Below, piece after piece: positions 1 to 10,312 of a stretch of DNA of 64,000 nt. The first letter of the stretch is position 1. The number at the start of each line of letters is the position of its first letter. The DNA is from JANQOH01 sp965242575 (GTDB taxonomy: Bacteria > Pseudomonadota > Alphaproteobacteria > UBA7887), in NCBI GenBank assembly GCA_965242575.1, contig OZ251461.1, positions 2,852,001 to 2,916,000 of the forward strand, given 5' to 3'. A program made the translations under genes and the position numbers. Below the pieces are notes generated by a model, which saw only the letters and a list, made by a program, of their open reading frames with translations, had not been told where the DNA came from and searched no databases.

Positions 1-189
1 CGCGCCCTTCCCGGCCGCGAGCTCGGCCAGCAGCGCAACGACCGCCTCGGCGGAGCCGAGATCGAGGGTCCGCTCGCTGCAGTAGCCGAGCGCCCCGAAC
101 AGCCCCGCCGCGCCCGCGCGCAACGGGCCGTTCGCCAACGCGGCCAGCGCCGCGCTCAGCGACTCGCGCGCCGCTTGCGGGGACGTCAC
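1..189 (-). CDS. N-terminus of probable Eco57I-type DNA methylase/restriction enzyme (partial)
   Basis: A minus-strand frame opens at a GTG (187-189) and runs off the left edge, giving 63 residues. The segment LFGALGYCSERTLDLGSAEAVVALL resembles the first helices of large Eco57I-like type IIG restriction-methylases, which usually begin with a short region containing LGYxSERTLDL before the methylase core. No catalytic motif lies inside the window, so the assignment rests on this N-terminal pattern alone and is tentative. It faces away from the tandem repeat field that begins about 20 bases upstream. It could also be an unrelated helical protein. Confidence 0.4.
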   Translation of the reverse strand, partial: MTSPQAARESLSAALAALANGPLRAGAAGLFGALGYCSERTLDLGSAEAVVALLAELAAGKGA

Positions 190-204
190 CGGGGGCGCGC
201 CTCA

Positions 205-745
205 CGCGAGGCCGGCGGACGCCGGCGGTCACAGGGAGATTCCGGGATGCAGGCGGGCGCGGCAATTCCGGGAGAACCGGGACAGCGGCGGCGCGAGGTT
301 GCGCTTCGCGCGATGCGGGCGGGGCGCCGGGGCGCCCAGGCGGGATGCGGGCGGGGGGCGGCAATTCCGGGAGAACCGGGACGGCGGCGGCGATGCGAGG
401 GCGCGCTTCGCGCGATGCGGGCGGGACGCCGGCGGTCACAGGGAGATTCCGGGATGCAGGCGGGCGCGGCAATTCCGGGAGAACCGGGACAGCGGCGGCG
501 CGAGGTTGCGCTTCGCGCGATGCGGGCGGGACGCCGGGGCGCCCAGGCGGGATGCGGGCGGGGGGCGGCAATTCCGGGAAAACCGGGACGGCGGCGGCGG
601 CGCGGGGTCGCGCGGCGCGCGAGGCCGGCGGGACGCCGGCGGTCCCAGGCGGGATGCGGGCGGAGGGCAATTCCGGGAGAACCGGGACGGCGGCGGCGGC
701 ATGGGCGCGCGCTGCGCGCGATGCGGGCGGGACGCCCAGGGGGAT
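205..745. repeat. GC-rich tandem repeat field with units of about 99-108 bp
   Basis: A marker GGCAATTCCGGGA recurs at 261, 360, 468, 567 and 666, so the unit length is 99, 108, 99 and 99 bases, all multiples of nine. Between markers are blocks containing CGCGATGCGGGCGGGACGCC and an imperfect palindrome with arms GGGAC and GTCCC. The segments near 213-325 and 424-532 are almost identical, so a higher-order unit of about 207-211 bp was also duplicated. Because the units are multiples of three, long open frames appear in several phases; none shows normal protein character. The field fills the gap between the leftmost gene and the membrane protein gene at 850. No other gene is seen in it. Confidence 0.85.
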
Positions 746-849
746 GCGGGATGCGGCGGCGCGGGGGCGAATGGGCATGGGGAGCGGTCCGCGGCCGGGT
801 CGGGAGGTCAAGCGTATCGTAGCCGAATTACAGGGAGAAGGCAAGATCG

Positions 850-1851
850 ATGGACCGCGGCGCCGTCCATGCCGGCGGGACGGCGCGCGCCGGGCGCGGC
901 GGCGGTATCCTGCGCGGCGCCCGAACGGCGGAGACGCCCTTGCCCAGCGAAACGCGAACCGCTCCGGCGCCGGAGCGCCCCGAAGCGCCGGCGATCTCCG
1001 ACGCGCGCGCCGCCGTCATGTGCGCGCTGGCGGCGGCGCATCTGTTGGCGCTGAGCGTCGTCCTGCCGCACCCCGGATTCGCCGTCGATGCGGGGCCGGA
1101 GATCATGGCGGCGCCGTGGTTCGCATGGGTCTTCGGCGGGCTGTGGGCCGCCATCGCGCTGGAGGCGCTATGGGCGCTGCGCCGCCGCCGGGGCGCGGCG
1201 TCCGGCGCTTGGCGGCGCGTCCTGCTCGTCTGCCTGCTTCCGCCGTGCCGGGCGGCCGTCTGCCCGGAGGCGCCGGCGTCCTTCGTCTGGATTCCCGGCC
1301 GCGGCTGGCGGGCGCGCTCCGAGGCGCTGTTCGAGGAGCTGGAGCGGCGCGCCGCGCTGCCCATGCTGTGGGCGGCGCTGCTCGTCGTTCCCGTGGTGGG
1401 GGTGGAATTCCTGCTGATCGACCGGGCGGCGGAGCTGCCGGGCCTCGCGCTGGGGCTGCACTTCGCCAACGCCCTGGTGTGGTTCTGCTTCGCGCTGGAG
1501 CTGGCGGTCATGCTGCCGCTCGCGGCGCGCAAGAAGCAGTACTGCCTGCGGCACTGGGTGAACCTCGTGGTCGTCCTGCTGCCGGTCCTGGGCTTCCTGC
1601 GGGCGCTGCGGCCGTTCGCCGCCGCCGGCGCCGCGGGCTCCGGGCAGTTCATCCGCGCCTGGCGGCTGCGCGGGCTGGCGGCGCGGCTTATCCGCGCGGC
1701 GCTGTTCTTCAAGATCGCCGAGCGCGTCATGCGCCGCTACCCCCGGGCGTTCCTCCCGGCGATCCGCGAAAAGCGGGAGAAGAAGGCGCGCGAATTGGCG
1801 GAGATGGACGCGGAAATCCGCCGGATGGAAGAGCGCCTCGCGCGGCGGTAG
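850..1851 (+). CDS. Integral membrane protein with S4-like basic helix, function unknown
   Basis: The product has 333 residues. The ATG at 850 follows a good ribosome site (GGGAGAAGG, about nine bases upstream). After a Pro/Ala/Glu-rich N-terminus there are several hydrophobic helices (around residues 55-75, 80-110, 180-200, 205-225 and 240-260). A helix with regularly spaced arginines (RAWRLRGLAARLIRAALF) follows, then a charged tail predicted as a coiled coil (REKREKKARELAEMDAEIRR). The spaced arginines resemble the S4 segment of voltage-sensing domains, but no selectivity-filter pore loop is evident. It could be a voltage-sensor-like protein or an unrelated membrane protein. It lies 36 bases before glcF on the same strand. 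Confidence 0.6.
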   Translation: MDRGAVHAGGTARAGRGGGILRGARTAETPLPSETRTAPAPERPEAPAISDARAAVMCALAAAHLLALSVVLPHPGFAVDAGPEIMAAPWFAWVFGGLWAAIALEALWALRRRRGAASGAWRRVLLVCLLPPCRAAVCPEAPASFVWIPGRGWRARSEALFEELERRAALPMLWAALLVVPVVGVEFLLIDRAAELPGLALGLHFANALVWFCFALELAVMLPLAARKKQYCLRHWVNLVVVLLPVLGFLRALRPFAAAGAAGSGQFIRAWRLRGLAARLIRAALFFKIAERVMRRYPRAFLPAIREKREKKARELAEMDAEIRRMEERLARR

Positions 1852-1887
1852 GCTGCCGCCAGCCCCGCCCGCCCGGAGCCGCGCCCC

Positions 1888-3183
1888 GTGCAGACCGATT
1901 TCAGCCTCGCCCAGCTCGCCGACCCCGACATCGCGCGGGCGAACGAAATCCTGCGCGCCTGCGTGCATTGCGGGTTCTGCACCGCCACCTGCCCCACCTA
2001 CCTGACCCTCGGCGACGAACGCGACAGCCCGCGCGGGCGCATCGTGCTCATCAAGGACATGCTGGAGCGCGACCGGCCCGCGCCGGCGAGCGTGCGCACG
2101 CATATCGACCGCTGCCTGTCCTGCCTCTCCTGCATGACCACATGCCCCTCCGGCGTCCATTACATGCACCTGGTGGACCACGCCCGGGCGCATATCGAGG
2201 AGACCGGGCGCCGCCCCCTGCCCGACCGCGCGCTGCGCGCCCTGCTCGCCGCCGTCCTGCCGCGGCCGCGGCTGTTCCGCCTCGCGCTGCGCTGCGCCGC
2301 GCCGGCGCGGCCGCTGGCGCGGCTGCTGCCCGGCCGGCTGAAGACGCTGCTGGCGCTGGCGCCGCGGCGGCTGCCGAAGCCGGCGCCGGAGGACCGGCCG
2401 CAGAGCTTTCCGGCGCGCGGCGCGCGGCGGGCGCGGGTGGCGCTGCTCGCGGGCTGCGCGCAACAGGCGCTGGCGCCGGAGATCAACCGCGCGGCGGTCC
2501 GCCTGCTGACACGCCACGGCTGCGAGACGGTCGTCGCCCGCGGCGCCGGCTGCTGCGGCGCGCTGGCGCACCACATGGGCCGCCGCCGCGACGCGCTGCG
2601 CGCGGCCCGGCGGACCATCGCCGCATGGCGCCGGGAGACGGAGGCGAACGGCCTCGACGCCATCGTCGTCACCGCCTCGGGCTGCGGGACGACGATCAAG
2701 GATTACGGCCACATGCTGCGTTCGGATCCGGCCTGGGCGGAGGACGCGGCGGCGGTCTCCGCCCGCGCCCGCGACGTAAGCGAATGGATGCGCGACATCG
2801 GCCTCGAAGCGCCCGAATCGCCGCCCGGCGGGCGGGTCGCCTACCAGTCCGCCTGTTCGCTGCGCCACGGCCAGAAGGAATCGTCGGCGGCGCAGGCGCT
2901 GCTGGCGCAAGCGGGGTTCGAGGTCGTGGAGCCGGCCGAGGCGCATCTGTGCTGCGGCTCGGCGGGGACCTACAACATGCTCCAGCCGCGCATCTCCGCG
3001 CGCTTGCGTCGGCGCAAGCTCGACGCGCTGGCGGCGTGCGCGCCGGACATGGTCGCCAGCGGCAATATCGGCTGCATGACGCAGCTGGCGGAGTCCGCGG
3101 CGCCCGTCCTGCACACCGCGCAGCTACTCGACTGGGCGACCGGCGGCCCGGACCCCCGCCCCGCGGCGCCGCGTCCGGCGTGA
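1888..3183 (+). CDS. glcF: Glycolate oxidase iron-sulfur subunit GlcF
   Basis: This 431-residue protein is the electron-transfer subunit of glycolate dehydrogenase, which oxidises glycolate to glyoxylate and passes electrons to the membrane quinone pool. Two 4Fe-4S cluster motifs are visible: Cys25, 28, 31 and 35 in CVHCGFCTATCP, and Cys76, 79, 82 and 86 in CLSCLSCMTTCP. Two CCG domains follow, with GCCGAL near residue 221 and CCGSAG near 354. Length and order match the family. GTG is the start. The partner flavoproteins glcD and glcE are not adjacent, because the gene upstream is an unrelated membrane protein, so they must lie elsewhere. It is followed after one base by the MATE gene. Confidence 0.92.
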   Translation: MQTDFSLAQLADPDIARANEILRACVHCGFCTATCPTYLTLGDERDSPRGRIVLIKDMLERDRPAPASVRTHIDRCLSCLSCMTTCPSGVHYMHLVDHARAHIEETGRRPLPDRALRALLAAVLPRPRLFRLALRCAAPARPLARLLPGRLKTLLALAPRRLPKPAPEDRPQSFPARGARRARVALLAGCAQQALAPEINRAAVRLLTRHGCETVVARGAGCCGALAHHMGRRRDALRAARRTIAAWRRETEANGLDAIVVTASGCGTTIKDYGHMLRSDPAWAEDAAAVSARARDVSEWMRDIGLEAPESPPGGRVAYQSACSLRHGQKESSAAQALLAQAGFEVVEPAEAHLCCGSAGTYNMLQPRISARLRRRKLDALAACAPDMVASGNIGCMTQLAESAAPVLHTAQLLDWATGGPDPRPAAPRPA

Positions 3184-3184
3184 C

Positions 3185-4513
3185 GTGAGCGCGCCCGCCG
3201 GCGTCGGCTACCGGCGCGTCTGGCGGCTCGCCGCGCCGAACATCCTCGCCAACCTCACCATCCCGCTGCTCGGCGCGGTCGACACCGCCGTGGTCGGCGG
3301 CCTGGGCGCGGCCGAGATCGGCGCGGTGGCGGTGGGGGCGACGGTCTTCTCGTTCCTCTATTGGGGGTTCTCGTTCCTCCGCATGGGAACGGCGGGGCTC
3401 GCCGCGCAGGCGCACGGGGCGGGCGACGCCGAGGCCGCGCTGGCGGCGCTGCTGCGCGCCGCCGCCCTCGCCGCGGCGGCGGGGCTGGCGATCGTCGCGC
3501 TCCAGCGGCCCATCGTCGCCGCGGCGCTGGCGGCGATGGCGCCGAGCGCCAACGTCGCGCCGCTGGCGGAAAGCTACATGGCGATCCGCGTCTGGGGCGC
3601 GCCGGCGGCGATCTGCAACCTGGCGCTGCTCGGCTGGCTGGTCGGGCGGCAGCGCATGGCGCTGGCGCTGGCGCTGCAACTCGTCGTCAACGGAGTCAAC
3701 ATCGTCCTCGACGTGGTCCTCGCGGTCCGGCTCGGCATGGGAGTCGCCGGGGTGGCCTGGGCGACGCTCGCGGCGCAATACGCCGGCCTCGCGGCGGGGC
3801 TCGCCGTCGCGCGCCGCGAGCGGCGGCGCCTCGGCGCGGAATGGCCGTGGCGGGCGGCGCGGGCGCGCGGCGCGCTGGCGTCCGCGATGCGGCTCAACCG
3901 CGACATATTCCTGCGCACCCTGTGCGTGATTACCGCGACGTCGATGCTGACCGCGCTCGGCGCGCGGTTCGGCGACCTCGCGCTCGCCGCCAACGGCATA
4001 TTGATGCTGTTCCAGGCGTTCGCCTCCTACGGGCTGGACGGCTTCGCGCATGCGGCGGAGGCGCTGGCGGGCGCGGCGATCGGCAAGCGCGACCGGGCGG
4101 CGTTCGCCGCCGCGGCGCGGGAGACGACGGTCTGCGCGGCGGCGGTCGCCGCGGGCTACGCCGCGGTGTACGCCGCCGCCGGCGGGGCGCTGGTCGCGGC
4201 GGTCACGCCCCTGCCGGAGGTGCGCGCGGCGGCGGGCGAATACCTGCCCTGGGCGGTCGCGTCGCCGCTGGTGGCGGTGTGGGCGTTCCAGCTGGACGGG
4301 ATTTTCATCGGCGCGACGCGCGGGCGGGCGATGCGCAACGCCATGGCGGCCGCCTTCGCGGGCTACCTGGCGGCGCTGTGGCTGCTGGTCCCGGCATGGG
4401 GGAACCACGGGCTGTGGTGCGCCTATACGGCGTTCATGGCGCTGCGCGCCGTCACCCTCGGCGCCGCGTGGCCGGCGCTGGCGCGCGCCGCCGGCGGCGG
4501 CGGCGCAAGGTGA
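3185..4513 (+). CDS. MATE-family multidrug efflux transporter (DinF-like)
   Basis: A 442-residue polytopic protein of about twelve transmembrane segments. The N-terminus has the MATE hallmark of a first helix containing PNILANLTIPLLGAVDTAVVG, followed by GAVAVGATVFSFLYWGFSFLRMGTAGLAAQ, as in DinF-branch exporters. The second half repeats the arrangement (NRDIFLRTLCVITATSML, then LDGFAHAAEALAGAAIG). MATE proteins export cationic or organic compounds in exchange for sodium or protons; the substrate here cannot be read from sequence. GTG start at 3185, one base after the glcF stop, so the two are probably co-transcribed. The association with glcF looks positional, not functional. Confidence 0.9.
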   Translation: MSAPAGVGYRRVWRLAAPNILANLTIPLLGAVDTAVVGGLGAAEIGAVAVGATVFSFLYWGFSFLRMGTAGLAAQAHGAGDAEAALAALLRAAALAAAAGLAIVALQRPIVAAALAAMAPSANVAPLAESYMAIRVWGAPAAICNLALLGWLVGRQRMALALALQLVVNGVNIVLDVVLAVRLGMGVAGVAWATLAAQYAGLAAGLAVARRERRRLGAEWPWRAARARGALASAMRLNRDIFLRTLCVITATSMLTALGARFGDLALAANGILMLFQAFASYGLDGFAHAAEALAGAAIGKRDRAAFAAAARETTVCAAAVAAGYAAVYAAAGGALVAAVTPLPEVRAAAGEYLPWAVASPLVAVWAFQLDGIFIGATRGRAMRNAMAAAFAGYLAALWLLVPAWGNHGLWCAYTAFMALRAVTLGAAWPALARAAGGGGAR

Positions 4514-4574
4514 ATTCCCCGCGCCGGTCCTCTATGAAGGGCCGCCCCGCGGGGGCGGACTCGAGGAGCGTTGC

Positions 4575-5723
4575 ATGAAGATCGCGATTCCGAAGGAGCG
4601 CCGGAGCGGCGAAACCCGCGTCGCCGCCTCGCCGCTGACGGTGCGGAAGTTCGCCGAGCTCGGCGTCGAGGTGGCGGTCGAGGCCGGCGCCGGGGCGGGT
4701 TCGGCGGTCCCGGATTCGGAATTCGCCGCGGCCGGCGCCGCCATCGCCGGCGACGCGGCGGCGGCCTGGGAGGGCGCGGACCTGGTGCTGAAGGTGGCGC
4801 GGCCCATGACCGCCGACGAGGGCGAGGACGAAATGGCGCGCCTCGCCCCCGGGTCGGCGCTGGCGGGGCTGCTCGCGCCGCACCGGAACCGCGAACAGGT
4901 GGAGGACTACGCGCGGCGCGGCGTGACCGCCTTCGCCATGGAGCTGGTCCCGCGAATCAGCCGCGCGCAGGGCATGGACGCGCTGTCCTCGCAGAGCAAC
5001 CTGGCCGGCTACAAGGCGGTGCTCGACGCGGCGGCGGAGTTCGGCAAGGTCATCCCGATGATGATGACCGCCGCCGGAACCGTCGCGCCGGCGCGGATCC
5101 TCGTGCTCGGCGCGGGCGTCGCCGGGCTCCAGGCGGTCGCCACCGCGCGCCGGCTCGGCGGCGTCGTCTCCGCCTTCGACGTCCGCCCGGCGGCGAAGGA
5201 GCAGGTGGAGAGCCTGGGGGCCAAATTCATCGAGGTCGCCGACGAAGAGGCGGAGAGCGCCGAGACCGCCGGCGGCTACGCGCGCGAGATGGGCGACGAC
5301 TACCGGCGCCGCCAGCGCGCGCTGATCCACGAAACCCTCAAGGGGCAGGACATCGCCATCTGCACGGCGCTGATTCCGGGCAAGCCGGCGCCGGTGCTGA
5401 TCACCGCCGAAATGGCGGCGGACATGAAGCCGGGTTCGGTGATCGTCGACCTGGCGACCGAAACCGGCGGCAATTGCGAACTCTCGCGCCACGGCGAGGT
5501 GGTGCGCGAGGGCGGCGTGACCGTCGTCGGCCACGCCAACGTCCCGGGCCGCGTGCCCGTCGACGCCAGCGCGCTCTACGCCCGCAACCTGCTGAACTTC
5601 GTCGGCCCGATGATCGACACGGAGAGCGGGGCGCTGGCGATCGACTGGGACGACGAGGTCATCGCCGGCGCCTGCGTCGCGCGCGGCGGCGCGGCGGCGC
5701 CCACGAATGGGGAAGGCTCATGA
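4575..5723 (+). CDS. pntAA: NAD(P) transhydrogenase subunit alpha, part 1 (domain I)
   Basis: The NAD(H)-binding soluble domain (382 residues) of proton-translocating transhydrogenase, which transfers hydride between NADH and NADP+ using the proton gradient. It begins MKIAIPKERRSGETRVAASP, typical of the alanine dehydrogenase/PNT fold. A Rossmann glycine motif (RILVLGAGVAGLQAVATARR) lies near residues 173-195 and QSNLAGYKAV near 140. The ATG at 4575 follows GAGGAGCG; the frame is open further upstream, but that part is antisense-like composition inside the MATE gene. In alphaproteobacteria PntA is split, and here it is: the stop overlaps the pntAB start by four bases (ATGA). Confidence 0.95.
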   Translation: MKIAIPKERRSGETRVAASPLTVRKFAELGVEVAVEAGAGAGSAVPDSEFAAAGAAIAGDAAAAWEGADLVLKVARPMTADEGEDEMARLAPGSALAGLLAPHRNREQVEDYARRGVTAFAMELVPRISRAQGMDALSSQSNLAGYKAVLDAAAEFGKVIPMMMTAAGTVAPARILVLGAGVAGLQAVATARRLGGVVSAFDVRPAAKEQVESLGAKFIEVADEEAESAETAGGYAREMGDDYRRRQRALIHETLKGQDIAICTALIPGKPAPVLITAEMAADMKPGSVIVDLATETGGNCELSRHGEVVREGGVTVVGHANVPGRVPVDASALYARNLLNFVGPMIDTESGALAIDWDDEVIAGACVARGGAAAPTNGEGS

Positions 5724-6028
5724 TCGATCCGTTCATCCAGGACTTCACGATCTTCGTGCTGGCGGTCTTCGTCGGCTACTACGTGGTCTGGAGCGTCACC
5801 CCGGCGCTGCACACGCCGCTGATGTCGGTGACCAACGCGATCTCGGGGATCATCGTCGTCGGCGCGCTGATCGCCGTCGGCGCCGAGGTCGCGGACGCGG
5901 CGGACGGCGGCGGCCTCTCGTTCTCGAAGGCGTTGGGCTTCCTCGCGGTGATGCTGGCCTCGGTCAACATCTTCGGCGGGTTCGTCGTCACGCAGCGCAT
6001 GCTGCAAATGTTCAAGAAGAAGCGCTAG
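5720..6028 (+). CDS. pntAB: NAD(P) transhydrogenase subunit alpha, part 2 (membrane domain)
   Basis: A small 102-residue membrane protein with three or four hydrophobic helices. It supplies the first part of the membrane domain II of transhydrogenase, through which protons pass. Recognisable segments are LAVFVGYYVVWSVTPALHTPLMSVTNAISGI and MLASVNIFGGFVVTQRMLQMFKKK. Start ATG 5720 overlaps the pntAA stop by four bases, implying translational coupling. The pntB gene follows after ten bases. Confidence 0.95.
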   Translation: MIDPFIQDFTIFVLAVFVGYYVVWSVTPALHTPLMSVTNAISGIIVVGALIAVGAEVADAADGGGLSFSKALGFLAVMLASVNIFGGFVVTQRMLQMFKKKR

Positions 6029-6038
6029 GGGCCGCGCC

Positions 6039-7424
6039 GTGTCCGCGAACCTGTCGGCCTTCGCCTACCTGGCGGCGGCCGTCTGCTTCATCCTCGCGCT
6101 GAAGGGCCTGAGCTCGCCGAACTCGGCGCGGCCGGGCAACCTGTTCGGCATCCTCGGCATGGCGCTGGCGGTGGCGGTCACCCTCGCCCAGCCGGAGGTG
6201 GGCGCCTACGCCTGGGCGGCCGCGGCGATGGCCATCGGCGGCGCCGTCGGCGCCGTCATCGCGCTGCGCATCCGGATGACCGCCATGCCGCAGCTGGTGG
6301 CGGCGTTTCACAGCCTCGTCGGCCTGGCCGCGGTGCTGGTGGCGGCGGCGGCGCTCTACACGCCGGAGGCCTACGGGATCGGCGCGGTAGGGGCGATAAA
6401 GACCGCGAGCCGGATCGAGATGTCGCTCGGCGCGGTCATCGGCGCCGTCACCTTCACCGGATCGGTGATCGCGTTCGCCAAATTGCAGGCGCTGATGTCG
6501 GGCGCGCCGCTCACCTTCCGCGGCCAGCACTGGGTGAACCTCGCGGTGGGGCTGGCCATCGTCGGCGTCGTCGTCTGGTTCTGCGCCACCGAGAGCCGCG
6601 CCGCGTTCTGGGCAATGACGATCCTCGCGCTGGCGATCGGCGTCATGATCATCGTTCCCATCGGCGGCGCCGACATGCCGGTGGTGATCTCGATGCTCAA
6701 CTCCTATTCCGGCTGGGCGGCGGCGGGGATCGGCTTCACCTTGCAGAACACGGCGCTGATCATCGTCGGCGCGCTGGTGGGGTCGTCGGGCGCGATCCTC
6801 TCCTACATCATGTGCAAGGGCATGAACCGCTCCTTCGTCAACGTCATCCTGGGCGGCTTCGGCGCCGAGGACGGCGCGGCGGCGGCGGGGCGGACCGACA
6901 AGGCGGTCAAGGCCGGCAGCGCCGACGACGCGGCGTTCATCCTCAGGAACGCCGAGTCGGCGATCATCGTCCCCGGCTACGGCATGGCGGTGGCGCAGGC
7001 GCAGCACGCGCTGCGCGAAATGGCCGACGAATTGCGCCGCGCGGGGGTGAAGATCAGCTACGCCATCCACCCCGTCGCCGGGCGGATGCCGGGGCACATG
7101 AACGTGCTGCTGGCCGAGGCCAACGTGCCCTATGAGGAAGTGTTCGAACTGGAGGAGATCAACTCCGACTTCGCCACCGCCGACGTGGCCTTCGTGATCG
7201 GCGCCAACGACGTGACCAACCCGGCGGCGCGCAACGACCCGTCGAGTCCCATCGCCGGGATGCCGATCCTCGAGGTGGACAAGGCGAAGACGGTGCTGTT
7301 CGTGAAGCGGTCGCTGTCGCCCGGCTATGCGGGGATCGACAACGAATTGTTCTACGGCGACAGCACGATGATGCTCTTCGCCGACGCCAAGAAGATGGTG
7401 GAGGACATCGTCAAGGCGCTGTAG
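6039..7424 (+). CDS. pntB: NAD(P) transhydrogenase subunit beta
   Basis: The 461-residue beta subunit completes the transhydrogenase. Residues about 1-265 form roughly eight or nine transmembrane helices including MTAMPQLVAAFHSLVGLAA. The C-terminal NADP-binding domain III carries SAIIVPGYGMAVAQAQHAL, HPVAGRMPGHMNVLLAEANV and VIGANDVTNPAARNDPSSPI, all diagnostic. GTG start at 6039. The three-gene order pntAA-pntAB-pntB with tight spacing indicates one operon making a complete enzyme that supplies NADPH. Confidence 0.96.
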   Translation: MSANLSAFAYLAAAVCFILALKGLSSPNSARPGNLFGILGMALAVAVTLAQPEVGAYAWAAAAMAIGGAVGAVIALRIRMTAMPQLVAAFHSLVGLAAVLVAAAALYTPEAYGIGAVGAIKTASRIEMSLGAVIGAVTFTGSVIAFAKLQALMSGAPLTFRGQHWVNLAVGLAIVGVVVWFCATESRAAFWAMTILALAIGVMIIVPIGGADMPVVISMLNSYSGWAAAGIGFTLQNTALIIVGALVGSSGAILSYIMCKGMNRSFVNVILGGFGAEDGAAAAGRTDKAVKAGSADDAAFILRNAESAIIVPGYGMAVAQAQHALREMADELRRAGVKISYAIHPVAGRMPGHMNVLLAEANVPYEEVFELEEINSDFATADVAFVIGANDVTNPAARNDPSSPIAGMPILEVDKAKTVLFVKRSLSPGYAGIDNELFYGDSTMMLFADAKKMVEDIVKAL

Positions 7425-7508
7425 CGGGCGGCACGCCATCGGCCGCGCGGCGGGTCGGCGACCTCCTCCGCGCCCCGGCTCTCCGCCTTCCGTTTTCGAC
7501 GGCCGGTT

Positions 7509-8683
7509 CTACCCGCCCCGCCGCCATAGCGCGTCGCTGGCGCGCGCGGCGCCTTCGACCAGCGATTCGAGCTTCGCCCAGGCGATGTCGGGGTCGACGT
7601 TGGGGAGCGCTGCGAAAGTCGCGAAGCCGCAGTCGGAGCCGGCCATCACGCGGTCGCGGCCGACGACGCCGGCGTAGCGGAGGATGCGCTGCGCGACGGT
7701 CTCCGGATGCTCGATGAAGTTCGACGTGGAGTCGACGACGCCGGGGATCAACGCCTTGTCGCCGGGCAGCGGCGAGTCGCGGAGCACGCTCCATTCGAAC
7801 TCGTGGCGCGGGTTGGCGCCCTCCACCGAGATCAGCGCCGGGCGCGCCCCGAAGACGATATCCACGATGCGCGCCAGCGGAATGTCGCGGTGGTGCGGCC
7901 CCTGGTAGTTGCCCCAGCACAGGTGCAGGCGCATGCGTTCGGGCGGGATGTTCGCCGTCGCGTGGTTTATCGCCTCCACCTGCATCGCCGCCGCCGCGAG
8001 GAACCCGGCCTCGTCGGAGTCCTTGAACATCAGGTGGCGGCCCATCGCCAGGTCCGGCGCGTCGATCTGGAGGACGAAGCCCGCGGCGGCGATGGCCTCG
8101 TATTCCTCGCGCATCGCGTCGGCGAGCGCGCCGACGTAGGCGTCGTGGCTCGGATAATGCTGGTTCTCCATGAATATGGCGATGGTCCCCGGCGACGCCG
8201 CGGTGAGGAAGGCGGCGGCGGGGCGGGCCGCGTCCACGGCGCGGCGGAAGTCCTCCAGCTCGGCGCGCAGCGGGCGGCGGTCGGCGGGCGCCACCGGCCC
8301 GATGCACGCCAGCCGCGCCACCGCCGGCGTCGTGCCGCCGATCTCCACCAGGCGCCGCCCGTAACGCGGGAAGTCCCGCAGGTCCTGCGCGGAGCGCCGC
8401 CGCCGCGCCGCGCCGCCGAAGCCGCTCAACCGGTCGGCGACGTAGGCGGAATAGCTCGCCTTGCCCATCTCGCCGTCGTTCGCCATGTCGACGCCGATCT
8501 CGACCTGGCGGCGCACCGCCTCGGCCACCGCCTCGCGCGTGCGCGACTCCAGCGCCGCCCGCGCGCCCGCACGGCCCGCCTCGGCGTCCTCGCGCAGGGC
8601 GAGCAGGTCCGGCGGGCGCGGCAGGCTGCCCGCATGCGTAGTCGGGACGCGGCCTTGTCCGAGAAGGGGGACGCCGCCTCCGG

Positions 8684-8687
<4 letters not shown>
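7509..8687 (-). CDS. MetE-like cobalamin-independent methionine synthase family protein
   Basis: A 392-residue protein of the UROD/MetE-like barrel family. It resembles only the C-terminal catalytic half of MetE, as do many COG0620 paralogues. VPTTHAGSLPRP at the start, VDMANDGEMGKASYSAYV near 70-90, and the presumed zinc ligands in HLCWGNYQGPHH and GSDCGFATF are present, so it probably activates a thiol for alkyl transfer. The true substrate is unknown: relatives act on methylcobalamin-like donors, coenzyme M adducts or methylated sulfur compounds. GTG start at 8687 overlaps the stop of yejF by four bases, so it is the last gene of the peptide-import operon. Confidence 0.8.
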
Positions 8688-10306
<1,619 letters not shown>

Positions 10307-10312
10307 GGCGCG

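Noticed and set aside
205..745. CRISPR array
   Set aside because: The units are about 99-108 bp with near-identical interiors, no short repeat-spacer alternation and no cas genes.
345..3188. A 947-codon plus-strand open frame through the repeat field, the membrane protein gene and glcF
   Set aside because: It is in the wrong phase for two well-recognised genes and its translation is Arg/Ala/Gly-rich low complexity, the usual shadow in GC-rich DNA.
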